Translations under genes and position numbers: made by a program
Source of the DNA: JAXHUH01 sp034211175
GTDB lineage: Bacteria > Actinomycetota > Acidimicrobiia > Acidimicrobiales > CAIXPF01
Assembly (NCBI GenBank): GCA_034211175.1
Contig: JAXHUH010000295.1
Location: 1 to 20,932, forward strand
DNA length: 20,932 bases
Direction: 5' to 3'
In this document: one piece after another, positions 13,585 through 19,637 of the stretch
Layout: each line of letters opens with the position of its first letter
Position numbering within the stretch: position 1 is the first letter of the stretch
Notes under the pieces: generated by a model
What the model was told of the DNA's origin: nothing
Database searches by the model: none
Seen by the model: the letters and a program-made list of their open reading frames with translations, nothing else

Positions 13585-15285
13585 GTGGTGAGCAGGCGCG
13601 ACCCGGCAGGCTTCACGGTGGGCGTCGATCTCGGCGCTCCCGGGGTGTCGATCGGCTGCCGTCAACGCGGGCGCACGGACGTGTTCGCCGTGGGGGCGGC
13701 CGGCGGATGGCACACCGACCCGGCGGGCGTCCCCGACGCGACGACCGATCCCGACGCCGCCCGCCAGCGCCTCCACTCCCTCCTGAGCGCGGTCGGCACC
13801 CCGAGCCGCACCCGTTGCGTCGTCCTGGCCCACCCGGTCGACTGGACCGTGAGCCGGGTCGCGGCCACGGTCGGCGCGGCCCGGGCCGCCGGAGCGGGCC
13901 GCGTCGTCGCCGCCCCCCGCCCGACCGCCGCCGCCGTCGCCCACGAGCACGAGGCGGGCGACGTCGTCGTGGTCTACGACCTCGAGCCCGACCGCTTCTG
14001 CGCGACCGTCCTGCGGCGCCGATCCCGCGGGTGGGAGACCCTCGGCGAGCCCCAGATCGTGCCCACCGCGAGCGGCCACGCCCTCGACGTCGCCGTGCTC
14101 CGGCTGCTCGACCAGCGCTCGGGCGGTCTCGTGCGGCGTCTGGCGGGTACCGACCCGTGGGCCGAGGAGGTCCCGCCGAGCACCGCCGGGGTGCGCGAGG
14201 CGTGCGTGTCGGCCCGCCGGGCGCTCGCCCGGCGCCCGGACGAGCCGGTCGAGCTGCCCACCGGGGCCGGGGGCGGCGTGCTCCTCGACCGCGCCGGTCT
14301 CGACGTGGCGCTGCGGCCGGTGTTCCTCGAGACCATCGGCGCCGTCCGCCGCTCCCTGCGCACGGCCTCCGTCGGGCGCACCGAGCTCGGGGGTGTGATC
14401 CTCGTCGGTGAGGCCGCGGACGACCCGCTCGCCACCCGCCTGCTCGGGGAGGTGCTGGCGTGCCCGGTCCTCGTCGGCCTCGAGCCCGAGCACACGGTCG
14501 CCCGGGGCGCTGCCCGGCTCGCGGAGCTGGTCGTCGAGCGCAGCGACGACGACCCCCGGACCGCAGGGGCGGTCCACCGCGCGCGAACCATCGACGACGA
14601 CGGCCGCGAGGACGACCCGGCGCGCCACGACGAGGTGGCGGGCCCGGCGGGACGTCCCGGACGACGGGCGCGCCGCCGGTGGGCGGTTGCGGCGGCCGCC
14701 GTGGTCGTCGGCGGGATCGCCGCCGTGTCGGCGACCGACGCCAGCGGCCTGGTCGGACGCCTCGGGCTCGACGATGACGCGCCCACCGAGGTCCGGGGCG
14801 TCGCCGTGACCCCGTCGGCGTCGCCGTGCACCCGGGCCGACTCCCCCGCCGTGTGCATCGACGAGGTCGCGCTCCTCCGGAGCGACACGGGCGGCGCGGC
14901 CGGTGAAGCCACCGACGGGCCCGAGGACGAGCTCGCCGTCCGGTACTCGCGGAGCGTGGCACCCCACCGGCTCCCCCTCGACGGCTACCCGGTGTTCCAC
15001 CTCGACGGCATCGACCCGCCGGCGAAGCTCGACCCGACCGCGCCACCGCCGTCGGGGATCCGCCGGGCCTCGGCCGACCCGACCGTCGAGTGGTTCGGCG
15101 GGCCCGACGGTCGCGCACCCGACGCGGACCCGCCGTTCACCGTGGCCGACCTCGGCCCGGCGGCCCGGCGGCTGTGCGTCGCCGTCTACGACGGTGACGA
15201 CCGGCTCGTACCCGACTCCGACGAGTGCCACGTGTTGCCCGAGCGGGTCCTCGACGCCCTCGCCGCCACGACGAGCGGCGACTGA
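13585..15285 (+). CDS. Membrane-anchored Hsp70-fold (DnaK-like NBD) protein with degenerate ATP site and outer domain
   Basis: 566 residues. Residues ~10-315 follow the Hsp70/actin ATPase order. VGVDLGAPG (12-20) is phosphate-1 and PTAAAVAH (113-120) corresponds to EPTAAALAY. VVVYDLEPDRF (128-138) stands where DnaK has VYDLGGGTFD. REACVSARRAL is the typical helix and VILVGEAADDP (271-281) replaces VLVGGSSRIP. Thus Gly-Gly-Gly-Thr of phosphate-2 and Gly-Ser-Ser-Arg of the adenosine motif are lost, and ATP hydrolysis is doubtful. A basic linker precedes one membrane helix (~366-384). The C-terminal ~180 residues are outside and contain Cys415, Cys424, Cys531 and Cys548, possibly two disulfides. 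No substrate-binding domain is present. The start is either GTG 13585 or GTG 13588; 13585 is favoured because GGGGG lies at a better distance. Confidence 0.8.
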   Translation: MVSRRDPAGFTVGVDLGAPGVSIGCRQRGRTDVFAVGAAGGWHTDPAGVPDATTDPDAARQRLHSLLSAVGTPSRTRCVVLAHPVDWTVSRVAATVGAARAAGAGRVVAAPRPTAAAVAHEHEAGDVVVVYDLEPDRFCATVLRRRSRGWETLGEPQIVPTASGHALDVAVLRLLDQRSGGLVRRLAGTDPWAEEVPPSTAGVREACVSARRALARRPDEPVELPTGAGGGVLLDRAGLDVALRPVFLETIGAVRRSLRTASVGRTELGGVILVGEAADDPLATRLLGEVLACPVLVGLEPEHTVARGAARLAELVVERSDDDPRTAGAVHRARTIDDDGREDDPARHDEVAGPAGRPGRRARRRWAVAAAAVVVGGIAAVSATDASGLVGRLGLDDDAPTEVRGVAVTPSASPCTRADSPAVCIDEVALLRSDTGGAAGEATDGPEDELAVRYSRSVAPHRLPLDGYPVFHLDGIDPPAKLDPTAPPPSGIRRASADPTVEWFGGPDGRAPDADPPFTVADLGPAARRLCVAVYDGDDRLVPDSDECHVLPERVLDALAATTSGD

Positions 15286-15361
15286 CGCCGCCGACCGGCC
15301 GAGCTCGTCGCCGGTCGGGCCCACCCACCGGAATCCGGTGCACGCCGGCGTCCGGAGGCGG

Positions 15362-15367
15362 TACCTT
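15362..15367 (+). promoter_or_regulatory. -10 element (TACCTT) of a probable leaderless promoter for padR
   Basis: GGTACCTT is followed by seven bases and ATG at 15375. No Shine-Dalgarno lies in the seven bases between. The 89-base gap after the Hsp70-like gene gives this regulator its own promoter. Confidence 0.55.
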
Positions 15368-15374
15368 GTGACGC

Positions 15375-15770
15375 ATGGAACCGGGTGGCGCCAGGGTCCT
15401 GACGCAGCTGCGTCGGGGCGTGCTCGAGCACTGCGTGCTCGCGCTCATGGCCGACCACCCCCGCTACGGGTTCGAGCTGGTCAGCGAGCTGGGCCGCTCC
15501 CCCGCGCTCGTCATCACCGAGGGCACCATCTACCCGCTGCTGGCCCGCCTGCGCCGCGACGGCCTCGTGGTGACGAGCTGGCAGGAGTCCGAGTCCGGTC
15601 CGCCGCGCCGGTACTACGGGCTCACCGAGGACGGCCGCCGGGCCCTCGGCCGCTTCGCCGAGGACTGGCGGGAGTTCCGCGACGCGGTCGACACCGTGCT
15701 CGGCGCATCGCCGGCCGGGCCGGACGAGCACGACACGACCTGCAGGTGCACGGGAGGAGACCACCGGTGA
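15375..15770 (+). CDS. PadR family transcriptional regulator
   Basis: 131 residues. It is a winged helix of PadR type: LRRGVLEHCVLALMADHPRYGFELVSELG, then EGTIYPLLARLRRDGLVVTSWQESESGPPRRYYGLTEDG, which carries the conserved TIYPLL-RL and R-YY-LT-G features. A short helical and acidic C terminus follows. PadR proteins are usually repressors, often of an adjacent membrane gene. The next gene overlaps by GTGA and encodes a HAAS-domain protein, a recurrent PadR partner, so the pair probably forms one regulatory unit. The C-terminal tail contains a CRC motif and several His residues, so a metal-sensing role is conceivable but unsupported. Confidence 0.93.
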   Translation: MEPGGARVLTQLRRGVLEHCVLALMADHPRYGFELVSELGRSPALVITEGTIYPLLARLRRDGLVVTSWQESESGPPRRYYGLTEDGRRALGRFAEDWREFRDAVDTVLGASPAGPDEHDTTCRCTGGDHR

Positions 15771-16360
15771 GCACGACCCACGACCACCCCGCGGTGCGGG
15801 GCTACCTCGCCCGCCTCCGGGAGGTCGCCGCCGACCTACCCCGCGTACGTCGCGACGAGCTGGTCGCCGAGATCGCCAGCCACATCGACGACGGCCTGGC
15901 CGCGGTGCCCCAGGACTCGTCGTACGACGATCGGGTCCGCGACCTCCTGGCCCGCCTCGGCGACCCCGAGGACATCGTCGCCGCCGAGCTGGACCACACC
16001 GGGCCGGCCACGGCCCACCGCACGCCACCACCACCGCCGATCGCCCCGGCGGCGGTGACCAGGTCCCGGTGGGGCGCGGTCGAGATCCTCGCCGTGCTCG
16101 CGCTCACGGTCGGCGTGTTCGTCCTGCCGTTCGTGGGCCCGCTCGCCGGCATCGTGCTGGCGTGGGCCTCGGGCGTCTGGTCCCGCGGCGCCAAGATCGC
16201 CGCCACCTGCGTCGGCGTCCTCGGCATGAGCTTCCTCGTCCTGATCGTCGCGCCGCTCATGCTCTTCCGCTCGAGCTCGTCGATCAGCGTCGAGGACCCG
16301 CAGCCGGCGACCACGATCGAGGTCCCCGTGACCCCGGAGCCACTGCTCCCGGGCGACTGA
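15767..16360 (+). CDS. HAAS/DUF1700-type signalling domain membrane protein
   Basis: 197 residues. The N-terminal ~75 residues are the HAAS helical domain (YLARLREVAADLPRVRRDELVAEIASHIDDGL, then LLARLGDPEDIVAAEL), found next to PadR regulators and thought to act in their signalling. A proline-rich linker (~87-94) leads to three hydrophobic helices (~104-121, 122-137, 142-167), then an acidic and Pro-rich outer tail. The GTG at 15767 overlaps the padR stop (GTGA) and has GGAGG (15753-15757) nine bases upstream. Its stop lies in an inverted repeat shared with the convergent NYN gene. Confidence 0.85.
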   Translation: MSTTHDHPAVRGYLARLREVAADLPRVRRDELVAEIASHIDDGLAAVPQDSSYDDRVRDLLARLGDPEDIVAAELDHTGPATAHRTPPPPPIAPAAVTRSRWGAVEILAVLALTVGVFVLPFVGPLAGIVLAWASGVWSRGAKIAATCVGVLGMSFLVLIVAPLMLFRSSSSISVEDPQPATTIEVPVTPEPLLPGD

Positions 16361-16390
16361 GCCCCGGCCGACCGGACGAGCGCGGCTCAG
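16357..16390. terminator. Inverted repeat carrying both stop codons of convergent genes
   Basis: CTGAGCC (16357-16363) pairs with GGCTCAG (16384-16390) around 20 bases. The HAAS gene's TGA and the NYN gene's TGA lie in opposite arms. CCGG-CCGA-CCGG inside could fold further. It probably ends transcription in both directions, without a U-tract. Confidence 0.5.
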
Positions 16391-17409
16391 GCCGCGGCGG
16401 GGGTGACGGTCCAGTCGCCGCGGTCGTCGTCCCAGTTCAGCTCGACGTAGCCCCGGGCGCGGGCCGAGCGGCAGAACTGGAGGAAGCTCGAGTAGCCGTA
16501 GCGGCTCTCGTTGAAGTCCGACGAGCGGCGGCGCATCTCGCTCTTGAGCCCCGACAGCGGCGCCGGGCCCGAGCCGGGGTGGTCGGCCGCGGCCTTGCGC
16601 AGCAGCTCGAACGCCTCGATCTCGCCGGCGACGTCGGACGGCAGCGCCAACCGGGGGTCCCCGGAGCTCGCCGGGTCCGACAGGTCGACCACGCCCCGCC
16701 CGGCGAGCGCGGCGATGAGCTCGCCGAACGCCCGGTAGCCGTAGTCGGCCTCGCTGAACGTCGGGTCCTTGCGCAGCATCGCCCGCTTCAGCGTCGACGC
16801 CCGCACCGCCTCACCGCTCGACGCCAGGCCGGCGAGGGTCCGCAGGACCGAGGCGTCGAGCTCGGCGTCCTCGTGGCGCTCGGTGCCGCGGCCGGCGACC
16901 TCCTCGGTGCTCGACCGGTCCCGGCCGGAGGAGCGCCCGCTGTCCACCCCCTCGAGCCGCTCGTAGTAGAGGTACTCGTCGCACGCGGGCGGCAGTAGCG
17001 CCGAGGTCGAGCCGCGCACGCCGAGGCCGATCACGACCTTGTCGAGCTCGCGCAGCTTGTGGACCAGCGGGGTGAAGTCGCTGTCGCCGGTCCCGATCAC
17101 GAACGTGGTGACGTGCTCCCGGGTGTAGGCCGACTCGAGCGCGTCGACCGCCATCTTGATGTCGGCCGCGTTCTTCCGGTTCGCCCCGAGCTGCTGGGGC
17201 ATCTCCACGAGCTCGACCTGGTGACGGGTCAGGCTCCGGGCGTCGTCGGCGAACGACATCCAGTCCGCGTAGGCCCGGCGGACGATGACCCGGCCCCGCT
17301 CCGCGAGCGCGTCGGCCACCGGCCCGAAGTCGAACGGCCGGCGGAGCTGGTCGCGCGCCCCGATGGCCAGGTTCTCGTAGTCGAGGTACACCGCGATCCG
17401 TGGCTCCAC
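16387..17409 (-). CDS. NYN-domain (PIN-like) putative RNase with two OST-HTH/LOTUS domains
   Basis: 340 residues. The N-terminal NYN/LabA-like domain (~4-150) has AVYLDYENLAIG (Asp10, Asn13), NAADIKM (Asp83), and VIGTGDSDFTPL (Asp109, Asp111), the acidic set of PIN-like nucleases. An acidic and Ser-rich linker follows. Two OST-HTH/LOTUS RNA-binding repeats follow, about 186-243 and 264-324; each has a D(F)xExxYGYxxF core (FSEADYGYRAFGEL and FNESRYGYSSFLQF). Members are expected to bind and cut RNA; the target is unknown. GTG at 17409 is preferred, with TAGAAC seven bases upstream, and the homology starts there. A GTG/ATG further upstream would add only basic residues and overlap that promoter. 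Confidence 0.92.
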   Translation of the reverse strand: MEPRIAVYLDYENLAIGARDQLRRPFDFGPVADALAERGRVIVRRAYADWMSFADDARSLTRHQVELVEMPQQLGANRKNAADIKMAVDALESAYTREHVTTFVIGTGDSDFTPLVHKLRELDKVVIGLGVRGSTSALLPPACDEYLYYERLEGVDSGRSSGRDRSSTEEVAGRGTERHEDAELDASVLRTLAGLASSGEAVRASTLKRAMLRKDPTFSEADYGYRAFGELIAALAGRGVVDLSDPASSGDPRLALPSDVAGEIEAFELLRKAAADHPGSGPAPLSGLKSEMRRRSSDFNESRYGYSSFLQFCRSARARGYVELNWDDDRGDWTVTPAAA

Positions 17410-17416
17410 CTCTCCC

Positions 17417-17422
17417 GTTCTA
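17417..17422 (-). promoter_or_regulatory. -10 element (TAGAAC) of a probable leaderless promoter for the NYN gene
   Basis: On the minus strand TAGAAC is followed by seven bases and GTG at 17409. The seven bases GGGAGAG also resemble a Shine-Dalgarno sequence, but too close to the start to work normally. Confidence 0.4.
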
Positions 17423-17475
17423 GTGGACCTCCCGACCCGACGCCGCGCCACGGCCGCGGATCGACCGACCCCCGG

Positions 17476-17481
17476 TAGGTT
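17476..17481 (+). promoter_or_regulatory. -10 element (TAGGTT) upstream of pyrophosphatase
   Basis: CGGTAGGTT matches the GGTAnnnT pattern of the window. Transcription would start near 17488, giving a leader of about 48 bases that contains GAAAGG (17520-17525) as a weak ribosome site for ATG 17537. Confidence 0.45.
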
Positions 17482-17536
17482 GGTTCGCCGCCGAGGTAGC
17501 CCACCTCATGGACCGTCACGAAAGGCCACCACGACC

Positions 17537-18022
17537 ATGGAGATCGAGGTCGTCGTCGAGATCCCGAAGGGATCTCGCAACAAGTACGAGATCGACCACG
17601 ACACACACCAGGTGTGGCTGGACCGCCATCTCTTCACGGCAACCCGCTACCCGGCCGACTACGGCTTCGTCCCCGAGACGCTCGCCGAGGACGGCGACCC
17701 GCTCGACGCCCTCGTGCTGCTCGAGGAGCCCACCTTCTGCGGCTGCCACATCCTCGCCCGCCCGATCGGCGTGTTCTGGATGCGCGACGAGAAGGGTCCC
17801 GACGCCAAGATCCTCTGCGTCCCCGCCAACGACCCCCGCTGGGACCGGCTGCGGGACATGGACGACGTGCCGGACCACCTGCTCGAGGAGATCCGCCACT
17901 TCTTCGAGGTCTACAAGGCGCTGGAGCCCCGCAAGCACTCCGAGGTCAAGGAGTGGGACGGGCGCACCGCGGCCGAGAAGCTCGTGGTCGAGAGCCGGAT
18001 CCGTGGCCGCCGGCCGGAGTGA
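17537..18022 (+). CDS. ppa: Inorganic pyrophosphatase, family I
   Basis: 161 residues, standard size for bacterial soluble pyrophosphatase, which splits pyrophosphate to two phosphates and so drives nucleic acid and protein synthesis. It starts MEIEVVVEIPKGSRNKYEID, with the substrate-binding Lys16. The YPADYGFVPETLAEDGDPLDALVLL block contains the signature DGDPLDA (52-58), whose aspartates bind magnesium. ILCVPANDPRW and HFFEVYKALEPRK further on are also typical. It is cytoplasmic. The ATG at 17537 is where homology begins. It is divergent from the NYN gene and followed by its own likely terminator before the PPOX gene. Confidence 0.97.
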   Translation: MEIEVVVEIPKGSRNKYEIDHDTHQVWLDRHLFTATRYPADYGFVPETLAEDGDPLDALVLLEEPTFCGCHILARPIGVFWMRDEKGPDAKILCVPANDPRWDRLRDMDDVPDHLLEEIRHFFEVYKALEPRKHSEVKEWDGRTAAEKLVVESRIRGRRPE

Positions 18023-18066
18023 GCGCGTGCGCGCGCCGGCGACGGCGGCACAGGAGCGGGACGACA

Positions 18067-18104
18067 CCCCGGCGCCGGCTCGGTGGACCGGGCCCGCGCC
18101 GGGG
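18067..18104 (+). terminator. Hairpin after ppa that ends exactly at the PPOX -10 element
   Basis: CCCCGGCGC (18067-18075) and GCGCCGGGG (18096-18104) pair perfectly over nine bases around 20 bases. The last stem base is directly followed by TAGGGT, the -10 element of the next gene. CCGGCGCCGG inside the left arm is a competing palindrome. Confidence 0.5.
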
Positions 18105-18110
18105 TAGGGT
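18105..18110 (+). promoter_or_regulatory. -10 element (TAGGGT) of a probable leaderless promoter for the PPOX gene
   Basis: GGTAGGGT is followed by six bases and ATG at 18117, with no Shine-Dalgarno. GTGGAC at 18083-18088 is a possible weak -35 at 16-base spacing. Confidence 0.55.
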
Positions 18111-18116
18111 CGCTCC

Positions 18117-18530
18117 ATGGACCCCGCGGCCGACCCTCGCACCGGTCTCGTCACCATCGACCCAGGCGAGTGCTGGCAGCTCCTCGCCTCCAACCAGGTC
18201 GGGCGCCTGGCCGTCAACATCGCCGGCCGGCCCGACGTGTTCCCGATCAACTACGCGCTCGACGGGGAGACGATCGTCTTCCGCACCGAGGGCGGCACCA
18301 AGCTCGCCGGGGCGCTGCTCGGCTCCGGCGTCGCGTTCGAGGTCGACGAGATCGACGTCGCGGCGCGCACGGGCTGGAGCGTGGTCGTGCACGGCGAGGC
18401 GCAGGAGATCGGCGACGTCGAGGGCCTCCTCGACGCCGAGGACCTCCCGCTCGACGTCTGGAGCCCCGCCACGAAGTCACGATGGGTGCGCATCGTCCCG
18501 TCGGAGATCAGCGGGCGGCGGCTCGCCTGA
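18117..18530 (+). CDS. PPOX-class (pyridoxamine 5'-phosphate oxidase-like) flavin split-barrel protein
   Basis: 137 residues, typical of the short actinobacterial split-barrel proteins. ECWQLLASNQVGRLAVNIAG followed by VFPINYALDGETIVFRTEGGTKL is the standard N-terminal half of the family. VAFEVDEIDVAARTGWSVVVHGEAQEI follows, and WVRIVPSEISGRRL ends the fold. Members bind FMN, F420 or haem, and many have unknown reactions; this group often falls near F420/FMN-dependent reductases, but no residue here decides the cofactor. The ATG at 18117 is six bases after a -10 element. The stop sits in an inverted repeat shared with the convergent DUF2510 gene. Confidence 0.9.
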   Translation: MDPAADPRTGLVTIDPGECWQLLASNQVGRLAVNIAGRPDVFPINYALDGETIVFRTEGGTKLAGALLGSGVAFEVDEIDVAARTGWSVVVHGEAQEIGDVEGLLDAEDLPLDVWSPATKSRWVRIVPSEISGRRLA

Positions 18531-18564
18531 TCCGCTCGGCGGCCGGCGCTCCCCGTGGTTCAGG
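18526..18564. terminator. Short inverted repeat carrying both stop codons (PPOX and DUF2510 genes)
   Basis: CCTGA (18526-18530) and TCAGG (18560-18564) can pair, each arm holding the TGA of one convergent gene. The stem is short (5 bp), so function rests on the GC-rich interior and on the similar layout at 16357-16390. Confidence 0.3.
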
Positions 18565-19525
18565 AGACGGCCACCGACCAGATCGCGCGCTCGGGCCGGG
18601 ACGTGTCGGGCTCGTAGACGACGTGCGCCGCACCGGCGGCGACCGACCCCAGCGGGAAGTACACGAAGCCACTGACCTGCTCGCCGGGCGCGAGCACCCC
18701 CGAGCCGAGCGACGCCACCGCCAACGTGGCGGCCCCGGTGGCCGCACCGTCCGCATCGACGAGCACCAGGTCGAGTCGGTCGTTGTAGAGCAGCGGCTCG
18801 CCGCCCGAGCGCTCGAGCGTCAGCTCGACCCGCAGGAACCGGCCCTCGTCGACCGGGCTCGGGTCGATCACCTCGGTCGCCCCGGCGGCGGTGGCGACGA
18901 CGCCGGTCAGCTCCGTCGGAGTCCCGACCTCGGCGAGCAGATCACCGTCACGGTGCCCGTGCCACGTCGGCGAGGTCGCCGGGTCGGGCACGTCCACCTC
19001 CCCGCCGGGTGCCCGGCTGTCGGTGGGCGAGCCCGGATCGGCGCCGTCGAGCACCTCCGGCGAGAGATCGGTCGGGCGGACCGCCGGCGGACCGAGCCCG
19101 GGCTCGTCCACCGACAGCCCGGTGCCCCGCGGCGGGTCCCCACCATCGACCAGGACGACGACCGCCGCGCCGCTGCACAGCAGGAACAGCAGGCAGACCC
19201 CGGTCACGACCCACCAACTGCGCCACCGACGGCGGACCGGGCCCCGCACCTGTCGATCGCGCTGCCAGGGGAACCCCTCCTCGTCGGGCGACCAGTCCTC
19301 GGGCAGCTCGGGCAGCTCGGCGTCGTCTGCCGGCCAGGACGGGGCGTCGGGTGCGCCGGCGACCGGCGGGGACGACGCGGATGAGCGCTCGACGAGGGCG
19401 GTCGATGCCACCGGAGCCGGCGCCGGCGGTGTGCCGGGGCGCTCGGGGCCCGGACGCGCCTCGGGCGGGTACCAACGCCCGTCTGAAGCCAGCCACCATC
19501 CAGGGCCGGCGGCATGGTCGCTCAT
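18560..19525 (-). CDS. DUF2510 membrane protein with outer DUF4352-like domain
   Basis: 321 residues. The N terminus carries a DUF2510 motif (GWWLASDGRWYPPE, residues 9-22), common in actinobacterial membrane proteins. A long Pro/Ala/acidic disordered stretch follows (~23-95), then basic residues and a single transmembrane helix (~104-126). Outside are a Pro/Gly/Asp linker and a beta-rich domain (~197-321: LTGVVATAAG, FLRVELTLERSGGEPLLYNDRLDLVLVDADG, LAPGEQVSGFVYFPL) resembling DUF4352/telokin-like Ig folds. The function is unknown. ATG at 19525 has GGGGGA upstream. It is divergent from yihY across 112 bases. Confidence 0.87.
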   Translation of the reverse strand: MSDHAAGPGWWLASDGRWYPPEARPGPERPGTPPAPAPVASTALVERSSASSPPVAGAPDAPSWPADDAELPELPEDWSPDEEGFPWQRDRQVRGPVRRRWRSWWVVTGVCLLFLLCSGAAVVVLVDGGDPPRGTGLSVDEPGLGPPAVRPTDLSPEVLDGADPGSPTDSRAPGGEVDVPDPATSPTWHGHRDGDLLAEVGTPTELTGVVATAAGATEVIDPSPVDEGRFLRVELTLERSGGEPLLYNDRLDLVLVDADGAATGAATLAVASLGSGVLAPGEQVSGFVYFPLGSVAAGAAHVVYEPDTSRPERAIWSVAVS

Positions 19526-19567
19526 GTCCCCCGCTCCCGCACCCGAAGACCTCCGATCGGGGGTCGA

Positions 19568-19573
19568 ATGCTA
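19568..19573 (-). promoter_or_regulatory. -10 element (TAGCAT) upstream of the DUF2510 gene
   Basis: TGGTAGCAT on the minus strand precedes the start at 19525 by about 42 bases. The short leader holds the GGGGGA ribosome site, so this one is not leaderless. Confidence 0.4.
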
Positions 19574-19625
19574 CCAGTGGGACCGCATCGAACGGCCGCC
19601 TCCGGTTGGGCACGGCCGAACGGGG

Positions 19626-19631
19626 TACGGC
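19626..19631 (+). promoter_or_regulatory. -10-like element (TACGGC) six bases before the yihY start
   Basis: GGTACGGC is followed by six bases and ATG at 19638. The final C weakens the match to TAnnnT, but the spacing equals that of the other leaderless candidates. Confidence 0.35.
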
Positions 19632-19637
19632 GGGCCC

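Noticed and set aside
11846..13591. 581-codon plus-strand open frame opposite the acetyl-CoA hydrolase gene
   Set aside because: The translation is Asp/Val/Arg/Gly low-complexity without homology, while the minus strand encodes a full-length CoA-transferase with its catalytic Glu motif.
13465..15324. 619-codon minus-strand open frame opposite the Hsp70-like gene
   Set aside because: The plus strand shows ordered Hsp70 motifs, a membrane helix and a defined outer domain; the minus translation has none.
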